Source: Desulfobacterota bacterium AH_259_B03_O07 (lineage in GTDB: Bacteria; Desulfobacterota_D; UBA1144; Nemesobacterales; CSP1-2). From it: a stretch of DNA of 51,746 nucleotides. The translations under genes were made by a program, and so were the position numbers. Positions 26,729 through 34,326 of the stretch are shown here, piece after piece. The DNA lies in contig JALLOG010000009.1 of assembly GCA_027717645.1 (NCBI GenBank), positions 1 to 51,746 of the forward strand, given 5' to 3'. The notes beneath the pieces were generated by a model. That model had not been told where the DNA came from, searched no databases, and was given only the letters and a program-made list of their open reading frames with translations. Within the stretch, counting starts at the first letter, position 1, and each line of letters begins with the position of its first letter.

Positions 26729-27277
26729 TCATTCCCTAGAATCCTGTAATTTTTTACCCGACTTTTCCATTTCCTCACCTAGATCCTTGATAGCTTTTTT
26801 CGTTTCCTCATCAGATTTTTGCAATGCCTTACCCACATCCTCAATTTTTTCACCCAGGTTTTCCATAACTTCATCCATTCCATCACTAATTTTCTTCATC
26901 GCTACATCCGTTTCTTCTCGTAATTGACCAATCACTTCATCCCATTCTTCACTAAGTTTTTTCATAGCAATCCCTATTTCCTCCATCTCCTCCCCTAATT
27001 CTTTGATTACCTCATCCATTTGTTGGCTTAACTTTTTCTGTGTTTGTTTTCCTTCTTGCTCTAATTCTTGACTTTCTTCATCCCACTGTTTCTTGGTTTC
27101 TTTCAATTCTTCCTGTATTTCTTCACTAACCTCACTCAATTGCTCTCCAGATTCCTCAATTGCTTCGTCTATTTTTTTCCCAACCTTCTCTGCGCCGCCA
27201 TCCTTTTTTTCACATCCAAGCAAGACGACCGTGAACAAACACATTAACAAGATTAATATATGTTTTCTCAAAATCAC
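26729..27277 (-). CDS. Coiled-coil lipoprotein
   Basis: A 182-residue lipoprotein. The signal segment ends in a good lipobox, VVLLGC (Cys22), followed by EKKDGGAEKVGKKIDEAIEE. Residues 30-180 are a near-continuous amphipathic helix with repeating units of roughly 22 residues (QMDEVIKELGEEMEEIG, then GMDEVMENLGEKIEDVG and DLGEEMEKSGKKL). The GTG at 27277 is the furthest start with a weak AGGT upstream; a TTG at 27271 is an alternative. The internal repetition suggests growth by tandem duplication from a short unit like the neighbour at 26049. No enzymatic residues are apparent. A fibrous periplasmic or outer-membrane-anchored role is inferred. Confidence 0.75.
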   Translation of the reverse strand: MILRKHILILLMCLFTVVLLGCEKKDGGAEKVGKKIDEAIEESGEQLSEVSEEIQEELKETKKQWDEESQELEQEGKQTQKKLSQQMDEVIKELGEEMEEIGIAMKKLSEEWDEVIGQLREETDVAMKKISDGMDEVMENLGEKIEDVGKALQKSDEETKKAIKDLGEEMEKSGKKLQDSRE

Positions 27278-27344
27278 TACAATTTACCTACTTTGATTTG
27301 TTTGAATTACTCAATATAGATCATCCCATTTTATGTTAGGCCAT

Positions 27345-27373
27345 TGTATAACAAAAAAACATATTAATATCAA
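27345..27373 (-). promoter_or_regulatory. Candidate promoter of the coiled-coil lipoprotein gene
   Basis: On the minus strand TTGATA (27373-27368), a 17-base spacer and TATACA (27350-27345) lie about 68 bases upstream of the GTG start. Confidence 0.4.
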
Positions 27374-27579
27374 CAGAGTTCATTAAATAAAACAAGTAGT
27401 AGTAGGTTCTTTGTCTCGATTGTGGATTATCATTATCCACCCAACTTAATCTTTTTACTTATCGAGTAAGAAATAATTAGATTGGATAATTCCAGATAAC
27501 ATCGATAGCAGTAATTTTACAACTTCTAGAAATTAATCTTTTGGAACAATCACGATAAATAGGAATTGACATATAAATT

Positions 27580-27630
27580 GTAGGAGCAGCTTCCAGCTGC
27601 GATTTGATCGCGCCAGGATAGCGCTCCTAC
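27580..27630. repeat. GTAGGAGCA palindromic repeat (family A)
   Basis: GTAGGAGCAGCTTCCAGCTG (27580) pairs at its outer arm with GCGCTCCTAC (to 27630), with an inner AGCT-rich stem and GATCGCGCC in the middle. It is the closest relative of the copy at 15880. The rest of 27278-27737 is AT-rich and without a gene. Confidence 0.65.
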
Positions 27631-27737
27631 GATGGTTATAATTTACACCTTGTATCGAATAATTTCGCAACTGGGAAGTCGCGGCTATCATGTCTGGACT
27701 TGATCTTGATCCTAAAGGGGGGATGAAATTTTTAAAT

Positions 27738-28373
27738 TTAATTCGAAGCCGTTAGATTAAGCTTTCTAAGATCACTCCCTAAATCAGTTAAAATAGCCTT
27801 CAACGCCGCATTCCAACCATTCATCAATGCAGTTGGTGATTTTGAGCTAATATCAGTTTCCTCTCTATATGTTTTGCTAAAAACTATCTCACGTTTAGCT
27901 TCAACCTCTTTTAAAAGAAAAATTTGTATTCTTAAAATGGCTTTTGGTGATCCGGATACACTATAATCACCATATATAGCGTTTACAACACCGTCTAATA
28001 TGAAATCGGGTGTTACTTCACTAGGTGCCTCAACAACGTATTCAAAGGGACTAGATTTTGAAACCCACTTATAAACTACTTGTGTAACAAGTGAAGATGG
28101 AGATTTAAAAAATTGATTGTAGAAGTCGGACTCGTAACCATCGCTACTTATCCGATATACAAATTGATTTCCCTGGTAAGCAGGAGAAACGCGAAACCTA
28201 TGTATTTCAAGAACCGAAAGGTTATTTGGAGTATAGGAATTGGTCTCCGGAACAACATTAAATACATAGTACCTTCTTTCTGGATAACTTTTATCTAATT
28301 TTGCGCATCCTAAAGTTGTTAAAAAGGAAATAAATATAAAAAAGTAGAAGTATCTTGTGTATGTAATGTTCAT
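27738..28373 (-). CDS. ABC-type transport auxiliary lipoprotein (PqiC-like)
   Basis: A 211-residue lipoprotein, last gene of the Mla-type operon. A hydrophobic signal ends at Cys23 (TTLGC). The mature protein shows RYYVFNVVPE, LSVLEIHRFRVSPAYQGNQF, FVYRISSDGYESDFYNQFF and PDFILDGVVNAIYGDYS, matching the PqiC/ABC_trans_aux pattern: 'y.l......', 'i.V..v..p.yl....ivyR', 'W.ep....'. Its ATG overlaps the stop of the mlaD-like gene by 4 bases (ATGA). It is likely held at the outer membrane, where it would receive lipid from, or anchor, the MCE protein. Confidence 0.82.
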   Translation of the reverse strand: MNITYTRYFYFFIFISFLTTLGCAKLDKSYPERRYYVFNVVPETNSYTPNNLSVLEIHRFRVSPAYQGNQFVYRISSDGYESDFYNQFFKSPSSLVTQVVYKWVSKSSPFEYVVEAPSEVTPDFILDGVVNAIYGDYSVSGSPKAILRIQIFLLKEVEAKREIVFSKTYREETDISSKSPTALMNGWNAALKAILTDLGSDLRKLNLTASN

Positions 28374-29344
28374 TTACCCACCTCATCTAACTTCGGCGGT
28401 GGATTGCCAAATAGAATCCATGCGGGATAGTTCTTAGCTACGTCCATAAACTGTCTTAAATCTTCAGAGATTACCGAAATGTTTTCAAGTATTAACGTAA
28501 TTTCATTTTGTCTTCTTGCAATTAAATTATCAAACCTAGTCAAAATAGTCCTTAAACTGGCAGCAGCTTCGGGTAGATCCTTCGATGCAGTCCTAACACT
28601 ATCCAAAGATTCATCAAGATTACTAAGTGTTTGTCTTAGTTCTTCACTGTCAACTATTGAGTCTAAATTCGTTGCAAGGTTTTTATACTCTATAATTGCC
28701 CCCTGTAGATCCTTACTCAAAGCTGCTACTTGCGCATCTTCTACAGCCTTAGTTACTGTTTGAAGAAGATCTTCTATTTCATCGGCTATTTCCTTAAAAT
28801 CAATTTTATTAATATTTCCTGTTAGATCAGTAATTGCATCGGTAATTGTGGTAATTGTGCTGGGAGCCGAAGGTATATAAATATATTTAGGTTTCCAGTC
28901 AATTTTATAAGGAGGGTACTGGTCAGGTCTAAAAAATACCCCATTTAAAAACGCAACCCCTGTTATGCCCTGAGATGCAAGTTGAAACCTGAACCCCTGC
29001 TTAACTATCTCCATAACCCTCTTATCAAATTTTTTTTCTGTTCCCATCTTTTCTGGAGCAAATCTATCAGGGTAAATGTATCCTCTAACAAGGATGTACT
29101 TGAAATCAGTTTTGTATTTTACTGACACAAAAGAAATATCACCTACAGAACCAACTTCAACGCCAAGGACCTTTACAGGAGCACCCACGGTAAGCCCCTG
29201 TACGGATTCATCGAAGTAGGTATCAAAGTAATATTTATCTCTGAAGAATTTCCCACCTCCAAAAACAATTATACCCACAATTAATATTATTAGGGCTATA
29301 ATAACAAATACACCAACTTTAAAGAAATTCGGCTTTCTGCTCAT
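28370..29344 (-). CDS. mlaD: MlaD family MCE-domain protein
   Basis: A 324-residue inner-membrane-anchored periplasmic protein. One N-terminal helix (about residues 9-29, VGVFVIIALIILIVGIIVF) is followed by an MCE domain (about 38-125: DESVQGLTVGAPVKVLGVEV). The C-terminal half (190-300) is helical coiled coil. MCE proteins form hexameric rings that carry lipids between membranes. It is longer than E. coli MlaD because of the helical tail, in the manner of longer MCE proteins that build tubes. It follows the ATPase gene by 39 bp and overlaps the lipoprotein gene. Confidence 0.9.
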   Translation of the reverse strand: MSRKPNFFKVGVFVIIALIILIVGIIVFGGGKFFRDKYYFDTYFDESVQGLTVGAPVKVLGVEVGSVGDISFVSVKYKTDFKYILVRGYIYPDRFAPEKMGTEKKFDKRVMEIVKQGFRFQLASQGITGVAFLNGVFFRPDQYPPYKIDWKPKYIYIPSAPSTITTITDAITDLTGNINKIDFKEIADEIEDLLQTVTKAVEDAQVAALSKDLQGAIIEYKNLATNLDSIVDSEELRQTLSNLDESLDSVRTASKDLPEAAASLRTILTRFDNLIARRQNEITLILENISVISEDLRQFMDVAKNYPAWILFGNPPPKLDEVGK

Positions 29345-29383
29345 ATTTAGTGTCCGTTATGATAAATTAAAAATATAATCCAA

Positions 29384-30163
29384 TCACGCAGCCACCTCCG
29401 ATTCAACCTCCCTATTGAAGAACTGACGAACCCAGGGGTTATCAGAGTGATCACGCAGGTCCTGTGGTTTGCCTGTGGCGACTATCCCCTTGACGCGTTT
29501 ATCAAGCATAATGACCCTGTCAGCAATTGTATAAATGCTGGGCAATTCATGTGTTACCACAACAAACGTTATCTTAAGGCTACGTGCAAGCCTCAGGATT
29601 AGCTGGTCGAGTTCAGCAGACGTTATAGGATCCAGTCCGGCCGAAGGCTCATCCAGAAAAAGAATAAACGGATCCAGCGCCATTGCCCTAGCTAAGGCAG
29701 CACGCTTCTGCATCCCTCCACTAAGCTCTGATGGCATTTTATGCTCAGAACCGGAAAGCCCCACCAGCTTGAGTTTCATAAGAGAGATGAGATCCATAGC
29801 ATCAGGAGAAAGATCTGTATATTCCTCAAGTGATAGACGTAAATTCTCAAGTATTGTCATGGAGCCAAATAGTGCTCCGCTCTGATATGCGACCCCGATC
29901 TTCTTTAAAATCTTGAGACGATCCTCACCCGACGAAGCAGCTATGTCTTCACCATCAATTAGGATTTTACCCGCCGCAGGTTCGTAAAGACCAATCATAT
30001 GCTTTAGTACCGTACTCTTCCCACATCCCGACCCCCCGAGAATAACAAAGACTTCGCCTCGATAAACCTCGAAGGAAATGTTATCAATTATTACATTATC
30101 TCCGTAGGCAGCAGTAAAATTTTCAACTCGTATAATTGGTTCTTTATCTCCACTCATTCTCAA
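29384..30163 (-). CDS. mlaF: ABC transporter ATPase, MlaF family
   Basis: A 259-residue cytosolic ATPase. Walker A is GGSGCGKST, the signature is LSGGMQKRAALARA, Walker B is ILFLDEPSAGLDP and the switch histidine is in VVTHELPS. 'SGGMqkRaalARA' and 'GLDPitsaelD.li' are specific for the Mla group. It should power lipid movement through the MlaE permease. The start is uncertain: a TTG at 30163 lies 6 bases after AGGA, while an ATG at 30157 is two codons downstream. Both keep the gene touching the mlaE stop codon. Confidence 0.92.
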   Translation of the reverse strand: MRMSGDKEPIIRVENFTAAYGDNVIIDNISFEVYRGEVFVILGGSGCGKSTVLKHMIGLYEPAAGKILIDGEDIAASSGEDRLKILKKIGVAYQSGALFGSMTILENLRLSLEEYTDLSPDAMDLISLMKLKLVGLSGSEHKMPSELSGGMQKRAALARAMALDPFILFLDEPSAGLDPITSAELDQLILRLARSLKITFVVVTHELPSIYTIADRVIMLDKRVKGIVATGKPQDLRDHSDNPWVRQFFNREVESEVAA

Positions 30164-31309
30164 TTAGATTCCTAAAAAGTAATAAATAACCCCAAATACA
30201 CCGTCTACAAATATAATCATAACAAGTCCAACAACAACAGCCGAGGTGGTAGAGTCTCCCACTGCCGATGCACCTGTTTTGGTTCTCAGTCCCTCCATGC
30301 ATCCAACCCCCCCTATAATAAATGCAAAAACAACTGATTTGATAAGGCCTGCAAGAAGCATAACATATGTTGCCGCAGACGTTATTTGATTGACATACGT
30401 AACGACTGAAAACCCTAGAGATAGCATTACGACCAACCCTCCAATCAGGCCGAAAAGATTCCCAAAGATAGTAAGTATAGGTATCATAACAAGTGCTGCC
30501 AAAACCCTTGGTACAACTAAAAATCGAACTGGCTCAAGCCCCATAGTAGTTAGGGCATCAATCTCTTCATTTACTTTCATTGTTCCGAGTTCTGCAGCGA
30601 AGGCTGAAGCGCTTCGACCATTAACTACCCAGGCTGTCATCAGGGGTCCAAGTTCCTTAAACATAGCAATCACAATCAGGTTTGCTACAAACAATTGTGC
30701 ACCGTATTGCTGCATGGGTATTGCAGATTGAAAGGCCATTACAAGACCAATAAGAAAACATACAAGTGCAACGATAGAGAAGGCATTAACGCCAATCAAT
30801 TCAGAGGTGATTAAAAAATCTTTCCATCGAACACTTCTGGGATGAAGCATAGCATAAAAAAGGGAAACCATTACTTCCCCTAAAAAAGATATATTGGCTT
30901 TAAAATCCTGCAATATATCTAATGTTGACCGCCCAACTTTCTCAAAAATGTTCGATGGTCCAGGAACTTCTACCTCAGCTTCGATGAACTCACCAGCCTT
31001 GAACTGATCAAGTAATTGTTGAAACTCATTTGCAAGTCCTCTTATCTCAATTTCTTTTCCTGCTTTTTGTTGATGCAATTGCAACTCAAATAAAAGGGCT
31101 ATTCCAGCACCGTCACAATAATTTATTCCAGAAGCATCTATAACTAGATTTCTTGGTGAGTTCTTTTCTACTTCGTTCTTTGCTTGCCGCCAGATCTTTC
31201 CAGTTGTATTAGAATCAAGCCGCCCAGCTATATTGAGTTGGAGACTCCCATCACTATTTACTTGAGAAGTAATAGAAGATAAATTTGAATCTTTAACGTA
31301 ACTCTCCAT
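30164..31309 (-). CDS. mlaE: MlaE family lipid ABC permease with N-terminal STAS domain
   Basis: A 381-residue fusion and first gene of the operon. Residues 12-110 are a STAS domain (LQLNIAGRLDSNTTGKIWRQ, then NLVIDASGINYCDGAGIALL) that in E. coli is the separate MlaB. Residues 125-381 are the MlaE permease (VSLFYAMLHPRSVRWKDFL, FQSAIPMQQYGAQLFVANL, VNGRSASAFAAELGTMKV, EEIDALTTMGLEPVRFLVVP). The fusion explains why no mlaB gene is present. Together with MlaF, MlaD and the PqiC-like lipoprotein it forms a complete phospholipid transport system lacking only MlaA and MlaC. No SD is clear before the ATG. Confidence 0.92.
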   Translation of the reverse strand: MESYVKDSNLSSITSQVNSDGSLQLNIAGRLDSNTTGKIWRQAKNEVEKNSPRNLVIDASGINYCDGAGIALLFELQLHQQKAGKEIEIRGLANEFQQLLDQFKAGEFIEAEVEVPGPSNIFEKVGRSTLDILQDFKANISFLGEVMVSLFYAMLHPRSVRWKDFLITSELIGVNAFSIVALVCFLIGLVMAFQSAIPMQQYGAQLFVANLIVIAMFKELGPLMTAWVVNGRSASAFAAELGTMKVNEEIDALTTMGLEPVRFLVVPRVLAALVMIPILTIFGNLFGLIGGLVVMLSLGFSVVTYVNQITSAATYVMLLAGLIKSVVFAFIIGGVGCMEGLRTKTGASAVGDSTTSAVVVGLVMIIFVDGVFGVIYYFLGI

Positions 31310-31437
31310 AGGTAGGGGAAAATATTACTTCACGTCTTTTCTTAAAAAATGAAGAATTAATGGGATACTAACATCAATTATTTTGATAGACAAGTATATA
31401 GTAGAATGTATTTTAGATAAGAAAAGCCTTACCCCTC

Positions 31438-31457
31438 CGGGAGGTCATGACCTCCCG
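31438..31457. terminator. Perfect 20-bp palindrome (family C), possible terminator
   Basis: CGGGAGGTCATGACCTCCCG is a perfect 10+10 palindrome, 15 bp beyond the SYLF stop codon region and upstream of the Mla operon. On the minus strand it precedes the SYLF gene; on the plus strand it is followed by AAGTTGTTATTAT. Similar palindromes are at 32856 and, half-sized, near 40460. Confidence 0.5.
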
Positions 31458-31472
31458 AAGTTGTTATTATCA

Positions 31473-32168
31473 TTATTTATTTGGAGCAAATTTGTTAACC
31501 TCATCTGGGAAAACCATTAAAGCTGGTGGCACCTCATTATTCTCTAACAGTGACTGAAGGGGTGTCATGTCCTTACCATAGGCCTTCTCATTGCCCTTCT
31601 TATTAAACTGGAGAGAAAGGGCCCCTATATCAAGGCCTGCAAATAGACCACCCGTTGCCCTAGCATAGGTGTAAAAAGGTGCCTTTGTGCTCGCACCACC
31701 AGAGGCAGCTTGTGCTCCGGTACTTCCAGCAACTGCGGTAGCACTACCTCCACCTAGGGTCACGGCTCCTGCTGCTAAAGCATCCACTGCATTACTATTC
31801 ATTGCAAGAATAACCACATCACTCGACCCTCCGCCAAGTGAAATACCAACGCTTGGTCCTTTTGCGTTATAAAAAGCGGGTGCTCCCCATTCGCCTGTAT
31901 CTTCATGTCGGCAAATCGCAAGCCCTTTTCCACTCTTATAGCCTAATACAACGCTGACCTTAACTAAACCTGGGACCACAACAATACACCTCGCATCTTG
32001 TAAAACAGAGGCAGGAATCTGTTTGTCTGGGGGCTGGGCCATAAAACCCTTTAAAACATTAGCCGCTTCCTGTGCACTTTCGTCAACCTGTTGCGCCTTG
32101 GGCGTTTCACCAAAACTAAAAACAAATACAACGGCAATCACCGTCGCCAGCATTAAACTTACTCGCAT
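31473..32168 (-). CDS. Secreted SYLF (YSC84-like) lipid-binding protein
   Basis: A 231-residue protein with a signal peptide (residues 1-25, LMLATVIAVVFVFSFGETPKAQ). The SYLF domain follows: IPASVLQDARCIVVVPGLVK, GYKSGKGLAICRHEDTGEWGAP, SVGISLGGGSSDVVILAMN, and GLFAGLDIGALSLQFNKKGN near residue 180. YSC84-type domains bind phosphoinositides in eukaryotes; the bacterial forms are periplasmic and of unknown function. AGGAGGG precedes the ATG by about 8 bases. A strong promoter lies 70-100 bp upstream. It lies just upstream of the Mla operon on the same strand, separated by a palindrome. Confidence 0.87.
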   Translation of the reverse strand: MRVSLMLATVIAVVFVFSFGETPKAQQVDESAQEAANVLKGFMAQPPDKQIPASVLQDARCIVVVPGLVKVSVVLGYKSGKGLAICRHEDTGEWGAPAFYNAKGPSVGISLGGGSSDVVILAMNSNAVDALAAGAVTLGGGSATAVAGSTGAQAASGGASTKAPFYTYARATGGLFAGLDIGALSLQFNKKGNEKAYGKDMTPLQSLLENNEVPPALMVFPDEVNKFAPNK

Positions 32169-32238
32169 GCTACAACCCTCCTTAAATTTAATTTATTTTA
32201 ACCCGTATAGGAATTAAAAGACAAAAAGAATTGGAGGG

Positions 32239-32267
32239 ATTTTATTCTATTCTTATACAATTGTCAA
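32239..32267 (-). promoter_or_regulatory. Promoter of the SYLF gene
   Basis: On the minus strand a perfect TTGACA (32267-32262), a 17-base spacer and TAAAAT (32244-32239) stand about 70 bases upstream of the ATG. One mismatch in total, with ideal spacing. Confidence 0.65.
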
Positions 32268-32409
32268 TTAAGGATACTCGACGAAGGAATTGAACCTACG
32301 AGAGGTTATTTCTAATTATGCTCCTTGTAGCAAGCTGCAGGGAATTATCAAGGTAGAATTTGAAATCTTCGATTTTTATATATATGGTTAAAAGAGGAGT
32401 TAATTAACA

Positions 32410-32772
32410 ATGAAAATAAATTTGATATTAACAATAGTCTTCTATATGAGCGCGTGGATATTGCTTGTTCCTCCAGCAAAATATTTAACCCAAGGTGCTA
32501 TGGCTAATGATAACTCCCTCGCAAGTAAACAGAGGATAGCACTTTACGATTTTCCCAAAACAGAACCGGTGATACAGGAGGAACCCGTGCCTCTGGAAGA
32601 GCCTTATGCGCCAGAAGAAGAACCTTACTTCCCAGACGAAGCCCCTTACTTACCAGAAGACAACCCCAATGCACCAGAACAACCATATGTTCCAGAACAG
32701 GCACCTCTTTTACCGCAAGAGGATCCAGGCCTACCGGAACAACCCTTTGAAGAAGAACCAGAAAGCTGGTGA
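32410..32772 (+). CDS. Secreted Pro/Glu-rich repeat protein
   Basis: A 120-residue protein of no recognised family. A signal peptide or anchor (residues 3-30, LILTIVFYMSAWILLVPPAK) is followed by a short linker, then residues 55-120, made almost only of Pro, Glu, Asp, Gln, Tyr and Leu in a loose repeat of about 8 residues: EEPYAPEE, EEPYFPDE, EAPYLPED, EQPYVPEQ. It is strongly acidic. GAGGAG lies about 9 bases before the ATG, and the frame is maintained through the repeats, supporting translation. An extended, surface-exposed or periplasm-spanning spacer is inferred from composition. It may also be cation-binding. Confidence 0.65.
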   Translation: MKINLILTIVFYMSAWILLVPPAKYLTQGAMANDNSLASKQRIALYDFPKTEPVIQEEPVPLEEPYAPEEEPYFPDEAPYLPEDNPNAPEQPYVPEQAPLLPQEDPGLPEQPFEEEPESW

Positions 32773-32855
32773 CTCCAGACAATAACTTTACATCCAAAGT
32801 TTCTGAATACCGGTCTCTGGGACGCCTTATCCCGATCATAGTTAACTCCTTATAG

Positions 32856-32880
32856 CTCCGGGTGGTCATGACCCCCGGAG
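32856..32880. repeat. CTCCGGG...CCCGGAG palindrome around TCATGA (family C)
   Basis: Two 12-base arms around GGTCATGACC with a single bulged T, 84 bp after the Pro/Glu-rich gene. It could serve as a terminator. A tract GTTATCTATGTCTCCG... TTACCCATGCCCCCGG (about 32913-32952) resembles the one near 34033 and may be insertion-sequence debris. Confidence 0.5.
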
Positions 32881-32990
32881 GTATACACCATTTTCACAAA
32901 GGAGAGCCAGAGTGTTATCTATGTCTCCGAATAGCTGTTACCCATGCCCCCGGTCCATAACCCCCTAATAAAGATGGACTTATAAACATC

Positions 32991-33009
32991 CCCTCCTTTT
33001 TAAGGAGGG
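32991..33009. terminator. CCCTCCTT-TTT-AAGGAGGG hairpin
   Basis: A perfect 8-bp stem with a TTT loop, followed by a second AT-rich hairpin (TGGATTTT...AAAATCCA, 33016-33034). No long T-tract. Between the Pro/Glu-rich gene and the MNT gene I see only repeats and hairpins. Confidence 0.4.
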
Positions 33010-33149
33010 AACGGGTGGATTTTAGAAAAATCCAAACCTTCCGGAGGTGTTTTCTTTTTGATATTATTTGCGAGGTTGGAAACCCTCGCCTATCCTAATT
33101 GGTGACCCAAATTCATTCATTCCTATATAAATTTAAAATGACATATTTT

Positions 33150-33211
33150 GTAGGAGCAGCTTCTAGCTGCGATCTTTCTAGTATATAATTGTAGCGAGGA
33201 CTTTAGTCTTC
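33150..33211. repeat. Family A half-element followed by a family B palindrome
   Basis: GTAGGAGCAGCTTCTAGCTG starts at 33150 without its distal arm, and GAGGACT-TT-AGTCTTC lies at 33196-33211. The two families are placed side by side, 70 bp upstream of the MNT gene. Confidence 0.5.
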
Positions 33212-33282
33212 CATGAAATTAATGTAATGGAAATTTAAAGGTTTCCACGACTCATTGGTAAAAATTTTTATTGAGAGAAAAA

Positions 33283-33585
33283 ATGAAAAATATTGAAAGG
33301 TTGGTTGAATGTCTTAGACTATATAACCCTGATCGGATTATAATTTTTGGCTCATATGCCCGTGGGGATGCTGATGAATATAGTGATATGGATGTAGTAG
33401 TCATTAAGGATACAGAAAAGCGCTTTCTTGATCGGCTTATAGAGGTGGCAAAATATTTGGATAACGATCTGGGGAAGGTTGATGTATTTGTTTATACTAG
33501 CGAAGAGTTTAATGATATGATTAGAAGGAGGAATCCCTTCGTTGAGAAAGTATTAAAGGAGGGGAGGGTTATCTATCAGGCTTGA
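33283..33585 (+). CDS. MNT-domain nucleotidyltransferase (antitoxin-like)
   Basis: A 100-residue minimal nucleotidyltransferase. The catalytic signature GSx10DxD is intact: Gly23-Ser24 in FGSYARGDADEYSDMD with Asp35 and Asp37. In MNT/HEPN modules this enzyme adds AMP to the partner HEPN RNase and silences it. The ATG at 33283 is preferred over a TTG at 33271 because the family starts just before the ERL helix; the SD is weak. The stop codon is 13 bp from the HEPN start, and the HEPN frame is open upstream into this gene, so the pair is probably translationally coupled. Confidence 0.85.
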   Translation: MKNIERLVECLRLYNPDRIIIFGSYARGDADEYSDMDVVVIKDTEKRFLDRLIEVAKYLDNDLGKVDVFVYTSEEFNDMIRRRNPFVEKVLKEGRVIYQA

Positions 33586-33598
33586 AAAAGAAGAGGCC

Positions 33599-33976
33599 AT
33601 GAGGTGGCTTGAGCAGGCGGAGCATAACCTCAATGTGGCCAAGCATAATTTGAGCGGTGGTTTTTACTCAGATGCCTGTTTCATGGCTGAACAAACTGCT
33701 CAGGTTGCACTTAAAAGCTTCATAATATCAAATAAACGCAGATATATTTGGGAGCACTCTGTTCAGGAGCTTGCGAAGCTGTGTGGCGAGTATGATAAAG
33801 ATTTTGCTGGATTTATAGAAGAAGGCAAGATTCTGGATCGCTTCTACATACCCACAAGGTATCCCGATGCTCTTGCAAGCCCCGCGGTGCCTTATAAAAC
33901 CTACAATGAGAATGATGCCTTAGAATCCATTGGCTATGCAGAAAAGATAATTGCGCTTGTAAAGCAAAAGCTGTAA
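33599..33976 (+). CDS. HEPN-domain protein (toxin-like)
   Basis: A 125-residue four-helix HEPN protein. It shows MRWLEQAEHNLNVAKHNLSG, SDACFMAEQTAQVALKSFI and an Rx4H ribonuclease motif, Arg48-YIWE-His53. The tyrosine two residues after His that is AMPylated in the HepT type (Rx4HxY) is replaced (HSV), so if the MNT partner modifies it the target residue must differ. The frame is open upstream (LEKEEA before the ATG) with no alternative start codon, as is common in this family. Predicted RNase toxin or, like many of the longer HEPN group, a binding protein. Confidence 0.82.
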   Translation: MRWLEQAEHNLNVAKHNLSGGFYSDACFMAEQTAQVALKSFIISNKRRYIWEHSVQELAKLCGEYDKDFAGFIEEGKILDRFYIPTRYPDALASPAVPYKTYNENDALESIGYAEKIIALVKQKL

Positions 33977-34257
33977 AAGTGTAACTTAAAGGTTTCAGCG
34001 ACATTAAATAATAGATCATCTCCACGACATGTAGAATTGTGTAACCTATGTCCCCGATCGCACGGTGTTTAGTTTTTTATTGTTGCGTAGACCTTTAGGT
34101 TGCCATGGATCTCCGGTAACAGGATTCGGAGATTAACAAGAAACCGAAACTAATGCCTTCCTCTACACATGTCAATCTCACCCGTTACTGAAATCCATCT
34201 TAATGTCCTCGTTCGCGGGGGATTTAGTAAACCAACTAAAGCCAGATTAAACTTTCA
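33977..34257. other. Spacer without a gene
   Basis: No gene is recognised. There is a GTAACCTATGTCCCCGATCG tract near 34035 similar to 32913. It could be debris of an insertion sequence, but no ends or transposase can be defined. Confidence 0.35.
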
Positions 34258-34302
34258 TTGACAGTCTGAGGTAAAGCTGACATAATGATCTAAATTCAGA
34301 TC
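34258..34302 (+). promoter_or_regulatory. Promoter and operator of the Phd/RelE operon
   Basis: TTGACA (34258-34263), a 17-base spacer and CATAAT (34281-34286) form a near-consensus promoter. Immediately downstream, GATCT-AAATTC-AGATC (34287-34302) is an inverted repeat covering the expected transcription start. Phd-type antitoxins repress their own promoter through such sites, so this is the likely operator. Confidence 0.65.
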
Positions 34303-34326
34303 AACCTAAAAGGAGGTCAACCTGAA

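Noticed and set aside
32283-32320. Possible tRNA fragment from GGAATTGAACCTACGAGAG
   Set aside because: Only a T-arm-like tract is present; no cloverleaf can be folded in the flanking sequence.
32504-32869. 121-codon minus-strand ORF
   Set aside because: It is the complement of the Pro/Glu-rich gene; its Leu/Val richness only mirrors the repeats.
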